Source of the DNA: Candidatus Eremiobacteraceae bacterium
GTDB taxonomy: Bacteria; Vulcanimicrobiota; Vulcanimicrobiia; Eremiobacterales; Eremiobacteraceae
Direction: 5' to 3'
Assembly: GCA_035710745.1 (NCBI GenBank)
Contig: DASTCX010000018.1
Coordinates: 10,001 to 74,000 of the forward strand
Length of the DNA stretch: 64,000 bases
Part shown: piece by piece, positions 26,004 through 34,734 of the stretch
Position numbering within the stretch: position 1 is the stretch's first letter
Layout: every line of letters starts with the position of its first letter
Translations under genes and position numbers: made by a program
Notes under the pieces: model-generated
What the model was told of the DNA's origin: nothing
The model's database searches: none
Seen by the model: only the letters and a program-made list of their open reading frames with translations

Positions 26004-26729
26004 CTAGCTCGCGGGGCCGGACGGTTTCGGCGCCGGCTGGGCCGACGGAGCCGCCGTGCGCTGCATACCCTTCGGTGTGTACAGCTCGGTCGGGATCGGG
26101 GCGCCGGTGTTGTGGAAGTGGAGCATCTCGGCGAGCTTGTTCGCGGCGACGATCATCTCTTGGTTGTACGCCTTGATCCGCGATTTGAAGTAGTTGAAGA
26201 ACACGACCGCGAGGACGGCGACGAGCAGGCCGGCGGCGGTCGTCACGAGGGCCTCAGAGACACCTGCCGCGACGACGGCCGGCGTCGAATTGCCTTTGAG
26301 CGCGATGTCGTTGAACGCCCGGATGATGCCGAGGACGGTTCCGAAAAGTCCGACGAACGGCGCGATGACGGCGACCGTACCGATGATCGAGAGGTTCGCT
26401 TCGAGCGTGTTCAACTGCTCGAGCAACGCGATCGAGAGCGCATCCGAGATGTCGGCGCGGCTCTTCTCGTGCCGGTACAGACCGAATTGGAGGATCTTCG
26501 GCAACATGCCGCGGTTGCGATCGCAAACGGCTATCGCGCCCTTCATGTCGTCCTTGCTCACGCGGTCGCCGATGTCGCGCAGCAGCTGCGCGGGATCGCT
26601 GTGTTGGCGCATGAAGAAGAATATGCGCTCGAACACGATGCCGAGTGAGACGATCGACAGAACGAGCAGGATATACATCGCGAAGCCGCCGCGGTTGAGA
26701 AAGTCGACAAAATCTTGTAACGGATTCAT
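26004..26729 (-). CDS. exbB: ExbB/MotA/TolQ proton channel family protein
   Basis: An inner-membrane proton channel that with ExbD powers TonB. It has three hydrophobic segments: ~15-38 (GFAMYILLVLSIVSLGIVFE), ~115-145 (IGTVAVIAPFVGLFGTVLGI) and ~165-190 (EALVTTAAGLLVAVLAVVFF). The conserved TM2/TM3 blocks with GLFGTV and ALVTTAAGL are typical. At 241 aa it is a usual length. The C-terminal tail is Pro/Ala-rich. A single ExbB is encoded for three ExbDs. Confidence 0.93.
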   Translation of the reverse strand: MNPLQDFVDFLNRGGFAMYILLVLSIVSLGIVFERIFFFMRQHSDPAQLLRDIGDRVSKDDMKGAIAVCDRNRGMLPKILQFGLYRHEKSRADISDALSIALLEQLNTLEANLSIIGTVAVIAPFVGLFGTVLGIIRAFNDIALKGNSTPAVVAAGVSEALVTTAAGLLVAVLAVVFFNYFKSRIKAYNQEMIVAANKLAEMLHFHNTGAPIPTELYTPKGMQRTAAPSAQPAPKPSGPAS

Positions 26730-26795
26730 CTTACGTTGTTACCCCTTCGGTCGACAGCAGACGACCGCGTTTCGCGAGAACCACGGGTTTTAGAG

Positions 26796-26830
26796 TAAAA
26801 AACACAGACGGCGGGCCGACGCCCGTCCGT
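26796..26830 (-). terminator. Rho-independent terminator after the TPR/TonB-domain gene
   Basis: On the minus strand a GC-rich hairpin (GACGGGC pairing with GCCCGCCGTC, one bulge) is followed by TGTGTTTTTTACTC. It lies in the 245-bp gap between the TPR gene and exbB, so exbB probably has its own promoter in 26730-26795. A second, perfect 10-bp hairpin (GAGTCGGAGC / GCTCCGACTC, 26928-26958) stands just after the TPR gene stop, without a T run. Confidence 0.65.
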
Positions 26831-26974
26831 ATGTTCGCACCAAAGTACGACGGCGTCCTATGGAATCCTACCACGCTCAGCGCAGACCAAACGCATGCTA
26901 CGACGCTCGAACGCGTGTGTGGACGGAGAGTCGGAGCTGCGTGTGCGGGCTCCGACTCGCCTAACGATTCGCGC

Positions 26975-28630
26975 TTAGGATTGATGGCCGGGCTGATTTG
27001 TCTGTTCGTCTCTACCATTGTTGTAACCGGTGAGATCCTGACCGTTCAGCTGCTTGTAGGCGGCGTTGACCTGCTCCATGCCCTGCGAATTGTTTTGTGA
27101 CTTGAAGATGTCATACGCTTTCTTCAGCGCGGCATCGGCCTGGGTCTTGTCGCCCTTGATCACCTGAGCATCCGCGACGCCAAGCGCGTACCAAGCGTGC
27201 GGGTTGTTCGGATCGGCCTTCGTGGCCTCGTCCGCGTACTTCTGCGCTTCGGAGGCGAGATTCGCATGGCTCGTGCTTTGCGCGTTGAGGTAGTCGATGG
27301 CGATGCTCGCTTCGTAGGCGGCCGCCTGGACGGGCGTCGCCTTCGCTGTGAGCTGCGCCATGCCGTTCGACACGGTCTGCGTATCGCCAGCGGCTGCGCT
27401 CAGCTGAAGCATGCCGAATTGAGCGTCGAGGTTTGACGGATCGATCGAGAGCGCTTTCTTGTACGCATCGTGCGCCGCCGCCGTGTTGTTGTTCGCCATG
27501 TACATCTCGCCGATCTGCGTCGGCCAAGCGGCATTTGTCGGGTCGAGCAGCTCGAGCTGGTTGAGCGGCGTGATCGCTGCGGCGAAGTTGCCCGAGCGGG
27601 CGTAGTAGCTGAAGAGATATTCGTACGCGAACAGGCCGTGCGAGTTCGCTTGTTCGGCGCGGTTGATGTCGGCCATGCCGTTCGTCCGGTCGCCCTGCGA
27701 CAGCTCGGCGTTGGCCTCGTCAGCGAGGATCCGCGACGTCACCATCGAGCTCGATTTGTTGTCGAGCGACTCCGCCTTCTTCAACGTCGTGACCGCGTTG
27801 GCGAAGTCGCCGAGCGACGTCTGCGCCTCGCCGAGGAGGATGAAGTATTCAGACGACTTCGGGTCGAGGTTCGTCGCCTTTTGCGCGTACTGCTGTGCCA
27901 GCGCGCTCTGGCCGTTGTTCTGCAGCAAGAAGCCGTAGTTGAAGTACGACCCGGCAGCGATGTTCTGGAGCTCGACGTGCGGGTCGAGTTTGAGCGCTTG
28001 ATCGAACGCATCCGACGCGCTCTTGTACTTGTCGAGCGCCGTCGCCTGATTCGACCCGGCGTCTTGATAGAACGCAAGTCCTTGATTGGCCCAAAGCTTC
28101 GCGTTCGTCGGCATGAGCTGCGTGCCGGCCTCGTATGTCTGCTCCGCTGCCGAGTAGTTCTTCGCGAGCAGATATTGATTGCCGATCGCTAGTCGGGTCG
28201 CCACGTCTCTCGGGTTCGCGGCGAGCTTCTTTGCGAGCGTCGACGATGCGCCTTCGTCCTGGGCGACGCCGGTGAGCGTGAAGCGATACGTCACGTCGTA
28301 GAAGCCGACGGTCGGTGTCGTACCGCGCGTCGCGGGATTGTACGTCGACGCTTTTGCGGCCGTCACGACGGCGTCGTCGAGATCCTTATGACCGGACGAC
28401 TTGAAGACGATGAACTGCTTCGGCTTGCCGTCGGCTCCGACGAGGACCTTGAGCACGACGGATCCGATCTCGTGCTTCGCTCGTGCGGTATCCGGATAGA
28501 CGGGTTGAACGCGAGTCTTGAAGGTCGGAGGCGTGTAATAGGTGACGTCCGCTCGTGCGGCGGGCGAGTAGGCGGCTAAGCAAGCCGCGGCCACGGCGAC
28601 GGCGGCGATCCGCCTTGCGATGTTGCTCAT
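26975..28630 (-). CDS. Secreted TPR protein with N-terminal TonB-C-like domain
   Basis: A signal peptide (~residues 1-27, cleavage near ARA-DV) is followed by a TonB C-terminal-like domain (VQPVYPDTARAKHEIGSVVL, then AVVTAAKASTYNPATR). The rest is about ten TPR-like repeats (e.g. YFNYGFLLQNNGQSALAQQY, AHDAYKKALSIDPSNLDAQF), predicted periplasmic. It is 551 aa. A good ribosome-binding site (AGGAGT) precedes the ATG. The domain mix and its place before exbB suggest a periplasmic scaffold for TonB-dependent transport, but that role is inferred. It ends with a Gln/Asn-rich tail. Confidence 0.8.
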   Translation of the reverse strand: MSNIARRIAAVAVAAACLAAYSPAARADVTYYTPPTFKTRVQPVYPDTARAKHEIGSVVLKVLVGADGKPKQFIVFKSSGHKDLDDAVVTAAKASTYNPATRGTTPTVGFYDVTYRFTLTGVAQDEGASSTLAKKLAANPRDVATRLAIGNQYLLAKNYSAAEQTYEAGTQLMPTNAKLWANQGLAFYQDAGSNQATALDKYKSASDAFDQALKLDPHVELQNIAAGSYFNYGFLLQNNGQSALAQQYAQKATNLDPKSSEYFILLGEAQTSLGDFANAVTTLKKAESLDNKSSSMVTSRILADEANAELSQGDRTNGMADINRAEQANSHGLFAYEYLFSYYARSGNFAAAITPLNQLELLDPTNAAWPTQIGEMYMANNNTAAAHDAYKKALSIDPSNLDAQFGMLQLSAAAGDTQTVSNGMAQLTAKATPVQAAAYEASIAIDYLNAQSTSHANLASEAQKYADEATKADPNNPHAWYALGVADAQVIKGDKTQADAALKKAYDIFKSQNNSQGMEQVNAAYKQLNGQDLTGYNNGRDEQTNQPGHQS

Positions 28631-28713
28631 TGGACTCCTTGCGGGTTTTTGATTCTGGCCGATATGAACGGCGCGTTGAATTTAACGTAAAAAGTGGGTC
28701 GATGATTCTGCGA

Positions 28714-29598
28714 CTAGTCGGCCACAACCCGCCTGCGGGCCGAGCCGGCTTTGGAGAATAGTCGTTCCATCGCCCGTACGTCGGCCTGCCGAGCGGCGCT
28801 GGTGACACGCGCTGTCACGCGCTCGAGCGCCCGCAGGCAGCGGACGATTTCGCCCCGGTTCGCATCGATGGCGGGGCGCCAGATGTCGTAGGGCGACAGC
28901 GCGAGGCGTGTCGTGTCTGCGAACCCGGGGCCGGCGAGCAGCGCCGCCTTTCTCCCGCCGATTTCGGTGGCGGCCAAGACGAGCGCGATCGACGCGAGTT
29001 GGGGCAGTGCGCTCATCGCGGCGACGGCGCGGTCGTGCGCCGATGCGCTCATCCTTAATCCGGTGCCGCCCACTCGTTCGACGAGCGCCGACGCGCGCTT
29101 GAGGGCATCGCGAGAACGGACGTGCGGCGGCACGACGAGTGCGAACGGCCGGCCGGTGAAAAGGGTCGCGTCGGCATTGCGCGCTCCGCCTTTTTCTCGA
29201 CCCGCCATCGGGTGCATGGAGACGTAGGCGACGTCCGGCCGCCGACGCAGAGGGAGCCGGACGGCGCGAAGCATCGGGCCTTTCACCGGAGTGACATCGA
29301 GGATGAGCGCGCCCTTAGCGGCGGCGCGGATGACATGCGGCGCTAGATCGAGGGCCGCGTCGAGCGGGGTGCCAATGACGACGACGTCCGCCTCGCGCAC
29401 CGCTTCTTCCATAGAAGCGGCGATTTCGGTGATGCCGCGACGCTTCAGGGCTGATCGCGCATTTGAGGGACGCATGTCCCAACCGACGATGCGAGGCCGC
29501 GGCGGTCGAGATGAATCTCGACCGCTCCCAGATCTTAGAGCGAGACCGAGCGAGGCTCCGATGAGACCCGTGCCAAGGATGGCGACGGTCGATCTCAC
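28714..29598 (-). CDS. tyrA: Prephenate dehydrogenase (TyrA-type)
   Basis: NAD(P)-dependent oxidative decarboxylation of prephenate toward tyrosine. The dinucleotide motif is [18 protein letters not shown]. The domain continues with [28 protein letters not shown] and the prephenate block [20 protein letters not shown]. It is 294 aa. An R1 repeat (29495-29529) lies inside the frame and encodes about 12 residues ([11 protein letters not shown]) between the first Rossmann helix and the second strand, a surface turn in homologues. It overlaps the DAHP synthase stop by 4 nt. Confidence 0.9.
   Translation of the reverse strand: MRSTVAILGTGLIGASLGLALRSGSGRDSSRPPRPRIVGWDMRPSNARSALKRRGITEIAASMEEAVREADVVVIGTPLDAALDLAPHVIRAAAKGALILDVTPVKGPMLRAVRLPLRRRPDVAYVSMHPMAGREKGGARNADATLFTGRPFALVVPPHVRSRDALKRASALVERVGGTGLRMSASAHDRAVAAMSALPQLASIALVLAATEIGGRKAALLAGPGFADTTRLALSPYDIWRPAIDANRGEIVRCLRALERVTARVTSAARQADVRAMERLFSKAGSARRRVVAD
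29495..29529 (+). repeat. R1 palindromic repeat inside tyrA
   Basis: A full R1 copy in plus orientation, stem GCGGTCGAGA and loop TGAA, antisense to the tyrA frame. It is translated as an Arg/Ser/Pro-rich insertion and keeps the reading frame. Confidence 0.88.
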
Positions 29599-30641
29599 AC
29601 CGGCGCCGTCACGTCCGACGCCACCGGCCGTCCGACCGCGCGCGCGACCGGGCGCAGCCCATCCATCATGGCCGCGAAATTATCGAAGGTCAGCGACTCG
29701 AAGCCGTCCTTGAGCGCCTCTGACGGATTCGGATGGACCTCGATCATGAGTCCGTCGGCACCGGCAGCGATGCCCGCGCGCGCCATCGGCGTCACGAGAT
29801 CCCACTTGCCGGTGCCGTGACTCGGATCGACGATGACGGGCAAGTGCGTCAGCTGCTTGACGAGCGGCACGGCGTTGAGATCGAGCGTGTTGCGCGTCGC
29901 CGGTTCGAAGGTGCGAATACCGCGTTCGCACAGGATGACGTCATGGTTGCCGCCCGCGTAGAGGTACTCGGCGGCGAGTAGCCACTCTTCGATCGTCGCG
30001 GAAAGCCCGCGCTTGAGCATCACCGGTTTGCGCGACTTGCCGCATTCCTTGAGCAGATTGAAGTTCTGCATGTTGCGCGCACCGATCTGGAGGATGTCGG
30101 CGTATTCTTCCACGATCGGAACGTCGCGCGGGTCGAGCACTTCGGTGATGACCGGCAGTCCGGTTTGCGCTCGCGCTTCGGCTAGGATCTCGAGTCCGTC
30201 TTTGCCCATGCCTTGGAACGAGTACGGCGACGTACTCGGCTTGTATGCGCCGCCGCGGAGCAGCGTCGCGCCGCAACTTTTCACCCAATGCGCGGTGTCG
30301 ACGAGCATGTCGCGGCCTTCGACCGTGCACGGTCCAGCCATGACGTGCACCGCGTTCGCGCCGATCTCCGTGCCGTTGGACAATCGAACGACGGTGCCGC
30401 CTTGCATACCTTCGCGGCTGACGAGCTTGTACGGCTTGCTGATCGGCATGACGCGCTCGACGAAAGGCAGTCCGCCCAGCTGCGCCGCCAGCGTCTCTTT
30501 GTTCTCGCGAACGCCGAGCACGCCGATGATGAGTTTTTCGGCACCTTGCGAGACGTTCACGCCGAAACCCATCGCGGTGATCTTGTCGACGACCGCCTTC
30601 GTCTGTTCCGGCGTCGCACCGGACCGCATCACGACGATCAT
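29595..30641 (-). CDS. aroF: 3-deoxy-7-phosphoheptulonate (DAHP) synthase
   Basis: The first step of the shikimate pathway. The start is the ATG at 30641 ([13 protein letters not shown]), giving 348 aa; the extra open frame to 30836 is a shadow of aroH. An N-terminal ferredoxin-like regulatory domain (~1-75) precedes the TIM barrel with [71 protein letters not shown] and [16 protein letters not shown]. This is the Thermotoga/Bacillus type, usually inhibited through the N-terminal or a fused domain. The gene overlaps both aroH and tyrA by 4 nt. Confidence 0.95.
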   Translation of the reverse strand: MIVVMRSGATPEQTKAVVDKITAMGFGVNVSQGAEKLIIGVLGVRENKETLAAQLGGLPFVERVMPISKPYKLVSREGMQGGTVVRLSNGTEIGANAVHVMAGPCTVEGRDMLVDTAHWVKSCGATLLRGGAYKPSTSPYSFQGMGKDGLEILAEARAQTGLPVITEVLDPRDVPIVEEYADILQIGARNMQNFNLLKECGKSRKPVMLKRGLSATIEEWLLAAEYLYAGGNHDVILCERGIRTFEPATRNTLDLNAVPLVKQLTHLPVIVDPSHGTGKWDLVTPMARAGIAAGADGLMIEVHPNPSEALKDGFESLTFDNFAAMMDGLRPVARAVGRPVASDVTAPV

Positions 30642-31033
30642 CGAACTGTCGTGCTCCCCTCTCGTTGTTGTGCGCCCTCGAGGTCGGGTCGGAGCGACCT
30701 CGCGCCGTCGAGGTAGACGTGCCGGATCGCGGCTTGCGCGACGTCGACGTTGACGAGCATCATGACGCGCACGCACTTGTCGAGCCGGCCGGGCACCGAC
30801 ATCTCGTGACCGCAAAGCAGCGGAACGTCGTGCCAACCGAGCTCGCGCGCGGCCGCTGCGGGGAACTCCGCTGTCAGGTCGGGCGTAGTCGTGAAGAAGA
30901 TCGCGCCGATGTCTTCCACCCTCACCGCGTTACGTTCGATGATCTCGCGGAGAAGACGGCTCGTCGCCGCGACAATCGCCTCTCGCTCGTTCCCGGACGC
31001 CGTGATCGCGCCGCGGATACCTCGTGCTGCCAT
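30638..31033 (-). CDS. aroH: Chorismate mutase, AroH type
   Basis: Converts chorismate to prephenate, which the tyrA product then uses. This is the trimeric B. subtilis AroH class: [60 protein letters not shown] and [15 protein letters not shown]. It is 131 aa, standard. It overlaps the DAHP synthase start by 4 nt and follows the pseudouridine synthase gene by about 10 nt. Confidence 0.95.
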   Translation of the reverse strand: MAARGIRGAITASGNEREAIVAATSRLLREIIERNAVRVEDIGAIFFTTTPDLTAEFPAAAARELGWHDVPLLCGHEMSVPGRLDKCVRVMMLVNVDVAQAAIRHVYLDGARSLRPDLEGAQQREGSTTVR

Positions 31034-31043
31034 GTGGGCGCTT

Positions 31044-31781
31044 TCATTCTGTGGGCTGAACGGCCGCCCTTTTTCGACGCTTCAGTCTCGTTTCAGGCGG
31101 CGCCGATAGCGTTCGAAGGCGTTCGAGCGCGACGTTTTCGGTTTTGGTCGGCATACGAGTCGCGCCCGGTTTCAGACCACCAAGCAACACAGGGCCGAAT
31201 CGGATCCGCTCGAGATCGATGACGCGTAGGCCGCGGTTCGCGCACATGCGACGCACTTGTCGATTTCGACCTTCGCGGAGCGTCATCGAAAAGGAATGCG
31301 TGCCGTCGGCGTTCGCGCGGATATCGCGCGCGCCGAGCGCTGATTTCGACTGCCCGGTCAACGTGCCGCTCGCGCGCACACGATAGACCTTTTCGACGCC
31401 GAACGACGGATGCGTAAGAACCCGCGCGAGTTCACCGTCCGTCGTGCAGAGAAGGACGCCGGTCGAATCGGCATCGAGGCGGCCGACTGGGAAATAGCGC
31501 GGTGATCCAGGGAGAAGCTGCGCGATGCTAGCGCGCCCGCGTTCGTCGTGCATCGTCGTGACGACGCCGCGCGGCTTGTTCAAAACGAGCGTGTCGAGCC
31601 GCGCCGCCTGTCGCGCGATGTTGCGACCGTTGACCGTCACGCGTTGCGTGGTCGGGTCGATCGTCTCGCCTAGACGCGCGACGCGCCCATCGACCGCGAC
31701 AACGCCGCTTTCGATGAGCGCATCTGCCTTGCGCCTTGCGCATATGCCGCGCTCGGCGAGGTACTTGTTGAGCCGCGTCAC
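31044..31781 (-). CDS. rluB: Pseudouridine synthase, RluB/RsuA family
   Basis: Modifies a uridine in ribosomal RNA. An N-terminal S4 domain (RLNKYLAERGICARRKADAL) is followed by the catalytic domain with the active Asp in FPVGRLDADSTGVLLCTTDG and the RQVRRMCANRGLRV block. A basic C-terminal tail is present. The frame extends to an ATG at 31823, but those residues (MVCRAKLGERSD) come from an R2 repeat; the GTG at 31781 (before TRLNKYLAERG) gives a product that starts like its homologues (245 aa). The choice of start is not certain. Confidence 0.9.
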   Translation of the reverse strand: MTRLNKYLAERGICARRKADALIESGVVAVDGRVARLGETIDPTTQRVTVNGRNIARQAARLDTLVLNKPRGVVTTMHDERGRASIAQLLPGSPRYFPVGRLDADSTGVLLCTTDGELARVLTHPSFGVEKVYRVRASGTLTGQSKSALGARDIRANADGTHSFSMTLREGRNRQVRRMCANRGLRVIDLERIRFGPVLLGGLKPGATRMPTKTENVALERLRTLSAPPETRLKRRKRAAVQPTE

Positions 31782-31799
31782 GGCGCTATCAGACCGCTC

Positions 31800-31816
31800 G
31801 CCGAGCTTCGCTCGGC
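31800..31816. repeat. R2 hairpin between rho and rluB
   Basis: GCCGAGCTTCGCTCGGC with tail ATACCACA, a solo R2 without a full R1 beside it. It supplies the upstream potential start codon of rluB and lies 14 nt from the rho stop codon. Confidence 0.85.
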
Positions 31817-31829
31817 ATACCACACCAGA

Positions 31830-33713
31830 CTAGCGGTCGCCGTCGCCTGACATCGACATCGCTTCTTTGGTGACCGACTTGAGGAACGCTTCGTTCGAGT
31901 CGGTGCGCCGGAAGCGCTCGAGGATGAGTTCGGTCATCTCCTGCGTGCCGAGCACCGCGGTGGCGCGGCGCAGCATGACGACCTTGCGGAGCTCGATCTC
32001 GCTGAGCAGGAGCTCCTCGTGACGCGTGCCCGACTTCTTGATATCGACGGCCGGGAAGATCCGGCTGTCGGCGAGCTTGCGCACGAGATTGATCTCCATG
32101 TTGCCCGTGCCTTTGAACTCTTCGAAGATGACGTCGTCCATCTTCGAGCCCGTCTCGATGAGCGCGGTCGCGACGATCGTCAGGCTTCCGCCTTCCTCTA
32201 TATTGCGGGCCGCTCCGAAGAAGCGCTTCGGGCGATGGAGGGCGCTCGTGTCGAGGCCGCCGGAGAGGGTCCGCCCGGTCGCCGGCATCACCTGGTTCCA
32301 GGCACGCGCGAGACGGGTGATCGAGTCGAGCAGGATCACGACGTCGTGACCGAGCTCGACGAGCCGCTTGCAGCGTTCGAGGGTCAGCTCGGCGACGGCG
32401 GTGTGGTTGTCAGGATGTTCGTCGAAGGTCGAAGAGACGACCTCGCCTTCGATCGACCGGCGCATGTCGGTGACTTCTTCGGGCCGCTCGTCGACGAGCA
32501 GCGCGAACAGGTCGACCTCCGGGTGGTTGGCCGCGATCGCATTCGCGATCTTCTTGAGCAGCGTCGTCTTGCCGGCTTTCGGCGGCGACACGATGAGCGC
32601 GCGCTGTCCCTTGCCGATCGGGCAGAAAAGGTCGAAGACGCGCCCGCTCATCTCGAGCGGCGACGTCTCCATCTTCAGCCTGACGTCGGGATAGACGGGA
32701 ACGAGCTTGTCGAAAACCGCGCGACCGCGGAGCGATTCCGGGTCTTGACCGTTGACCGCCTCGACTTTGAGGATGCCGTGGTACTTCTCGTTGTCCTTCG
32801 GATCGCGGATCTGTCCGGCGATGAGGTCGCCCGTGCGAAGCTCGAATCGGCGGATCTGGGATTGCGAGATGTAGACATCGCCCGGACCAGGGCGCATGTT
32901 CTCACGCCGCAAGAAGCCGTAGCCTTCGGGTAAAATCTCGAGGACGCCGGTGGCGAAATGGAGTCCGGCCGCTTTTGCCTGCGCCTCGAGGATCGGGAAC
33001 ACGATGTCGCGCTTCTTGATTCGCTGGAGGTTCGGGATTTCGAGGCTCTTCGCGAGCTCGATGAGCTCGGTGCGGGTCTTGTCCTCGAGCTCCTTGACGG
33101 AGAGCAAGTTCATGACGGTGCCGTCTTTGCCGACGTACGTCTTCGGCGAATTGTCGTAACGCTCGACCGGCTGCTGCTGTTGCTGCCGCGGCACGAACAC
33201 TCTGCCCGGCTGCCGGTTGCCGCGATCGAAACGCCCGCGGTCTCGGTCGCCGCGATCTTGGCGGTCGTAGCGCCCCCGGTCTTGGCGATCCCGGTTATCG
33301 CGGCCGTCGCGGTCCGGACGTTCGACGCGGTCGTGCCGCTCGTAGCGTTCCGGCCTCTCGACGCGCTCGGGGCGCTCGCGCTCGATGCGATCGGGCCGCT
33401 CGCGCTCTACCCGCTCGACGCGATCTTGGCGGTCTCCGCGATCTTGGCGCTCCTGGCGGTCGTAGACGCGCTCCACGCGCTCTCGGGGTTCGCGGGGTTC
33501 GCCGCGATCTCGCTGATCGTAGGCACCTTCGGCCTCCGCGTCACGCGGCTCTCGATCGTCGAACGCCGACGTCGTTTCTGCGCGCCCATCGCTCTCCGGC
33601 GCCTCGTCGGTATCATCCGAGACGGGGCGGATGCGCGCGCGGCTGACCGGCCGTCCAGGTCGAGCGGGGCGCTCTGGCCGGGGCGAATTTTCGAAATCGT
33701 TGTCTTCTTGCAC
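31830..33713 (-). CDS. rho: Transcription termination factor Rho with long disordered N-terminal extension
   Basis: A hexameric RNA helicase that ends transcription. Residues ~1-190 are a low-complexity Arg/Asp/Glu-rich region (repeats such as [17 protein letters not shown]) followed by a Gln run. The standard Rho follows: Rho-N helix domain ([20 protein letters not shown]), the RNA-binding cold-shock fold ([20 protein letters not shown]), Walker [16 protein letters not shown] (~376-383), [13 protein letters not shown] and [14 protein letters not shown], the Q and R loops. It is 627 aa versus about 420 in E. coli. The start is GTG at 33713. Similar extensions are known in Actinobacteria and Bacteroidetes. 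Confidence 0.96.
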   Translation of the reverse strand: MQEDNDFENSPRPERPARPGRPVSRARIRPVSDDTDEAPESDGRAETTSAFDDREPRDAEAEGAYDQRDRGEPREPRERVERVYDRQERQDRGDRQDRVERVERERPDRIERERPERVERPERYERHDRVERPDRDGRDNRDRQDRGRYDRQDRGDRDRGRFDRGNRQPGRVFVPRQQQQQPVERYDNSPKTYVGKDGTVMNLLSVKELEDKTRTELIELAKSLEIPNLQRIKKRDIVFPILEAQAKAAGLHFATGVLEILPEGYGFLRRENMRPGPGDVYISQSQIRRFELRTGDLIAGQIRDPKDNEKYHGILKVEAVNGQDPESLRGRAVFDKLVPVYPDVRLKMETSPLEMSGRVFDLFCPIGKGQRALIVSPPKAGKTTLLKKIANAIAANHPEVDLFALLVDERPEEVTDMRRSIEGEVVSSTFDEHPDNHTAVAELTLERCKRLVELGHDVVILLDSITRLARAWNQVMPATGRTLSGGLDTSALHRPKRFFGAARNIEEGGSLTIVATALIETGSKMDDVIFEEFKGTGNMEINLVRKLADSRIFPAVDIKKSGTRHEELLLSEIELRKVVMLRRATAVLGTQEMTELILERFRRTDSNEAFLKSVTKEAMSMSGDGDR

Positions 33714-33935
33714 TGTGACCTGCTTTGAGTCTATGGAAGGTGAGGCGAATGAGGGTGGGGCGTGTTGAGGATGAAGCGGCTCGCCCGGATCGGGCCTACG
33801 CTCGAGGCTTTAGGACGCATGACGAATGACAAGACGAACCTTGGCGACGCTCGTGCCGATGGTGATCACGTTAGGATGTTGTGATTGAAGCGGATGAACC
33901 GGTGCCGTGTGCTTGCGACCGGTCTCGCTTTCGTC

Positions 33936-33965
33936 ACTATAGCATATGGCGCGAGCGTCCGTCAA
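33936..33965 (-). promoter_or_regulatory. Likely promoter of rho inside the end of mpg
   Basis: On the minus strand TTGACG (33965-33960) and TATAGT (33941-33936) are separated by 18 bp. The -10 overlaps the mpg stop codon. Transcription would start near 33929, giving a leader of about 215 nt before the rho GTG. The gap 33714-33935 holds no other gene; such long leaders are known for autoregulated rho. Confidence 0.6.
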
Positions 33966-34671
33966 CGTTGACGCGCGACACATCGCTCGCCGGCCGCCCT
34001 CGGCGATGGGCCGAAATCGCCTTGCTGTCGGCATCGAAAAAGCGCAACGGCCACTCGCGGGCGACGGTAAGCCCTATTCGGTGGCCCTCGAAGAGCCGCT
34101 TCGGCTCGGTGCCCTTCGCGATGCGCAACTCGCCGACCGCGAGATCGACGCCGTCGAGCGAGCGATCGATCGCGAGCGCGCGGCACAAGTTCCCTGGTCC
34201 GCTCGCCAATCTGACGTCGTCGACGCCCGGCCTTCGGGCGCGCATCGTTTCGATTCCACTGACGGGCTCGGCGGCACGGATCAGCACGGCTGCGCCGATC
34301 CCGGGGCGCTCGGTTGTGACGTTCAGACAGAAATGATTTCCATAGATGAAGTAGACGTACGATGTGCCGGGGCGCCCGAACGCGCTCGCGTTGCGTTTCG
34401 TCGGACCGCGATACGCGTGACACGATGGATCGACGAGCGGCAAGTAAGCTTCCGTCTCGACGATTCTTACTGCGATCTTGCCCGAGCGCTCATCGCCGTC
34501 GAGCGGCTCGCGGATCAGCAGCGCTCCGACGAGCCGGCGGGCGACGGAAATCGTCGGCCCGTAGAAATCGAATGGGACCTCGCGCGCTGGGTCTTGACGG
34601 CCGTCGTGTTTTGCGTGATGATTGCGCAACACAGGGACCGGCTTCGCTCCGCTAGGTGAAGTGGTTCGCAC
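33937..34671 (-). CDS. mpg: DNA-3-methyladenine glycosylase (AAG/MPG family)
   Basis: Removes alkylated purines in base-excision repair. Typical blocks are LVGALL, AVRIVETEAYLPLVDPSCHA followed by YRGPTKRNASAFGRPG with the catalytic Glu, YVYFIYGNHFCLNVTTE, and LASGPGNLCRALAI. The GTG at 34671 gives 244 aa, but its first ~30 residues are not conserved; a GTG further in (near 34632) is an alternative. It starts only about 60 nt from the divergent prepilin-like gene. Confidence 0.9.
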   Translation of the reverse strand: MRTTSPSGAKPVPVLRNHHAKHDGRQDPAREVPFDFYGPTISVARRLVGALLIREPLDGDERSGKIAVRIVETEAYLPLVDPSCHAYRGPTKRNASAFGRPGTSYVYFIYGNHFCLNVTTERPGIGAAVLIRAAEPVSGIETMRARRPGVDDVRLASGPGNLCRALAIDRSLDGVDLAVGELRIAKGTEPKRLFEGHRIGLTVAREWPLRFFDADSKAISAHRRGRPASDVSRVNVDGRSRHML

Positions 34672-34734
34672 GTTCGCTTTTCGGCAGCGCGTTCATCATG
34701 TCGGCCGGCCCTTGCTTTGAAGAGGGGCACCATC

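Noticed and set aside
26731-27018. A 95-codon minus-strand frame between exbB and the TPR gene.
   Set aside because: It runs through a terminator hairpin and overlaps the end of the TPR gene; composition and context do not support a protein.
30642-30836. N-terminal extension of the DAHP synthase by 65 codons.
   Set aside because: It overlaps aroH fully and reads as Arg-rich shadow; the family domain starts at MIVVMRSG.
33810-34034. A 74-codon minus-strand frame in the rho leader.
   Set aside because: It overlaps the end of mpg and the predicted rho promoter, shows no conserved pattern and has no ribosome-binding site.
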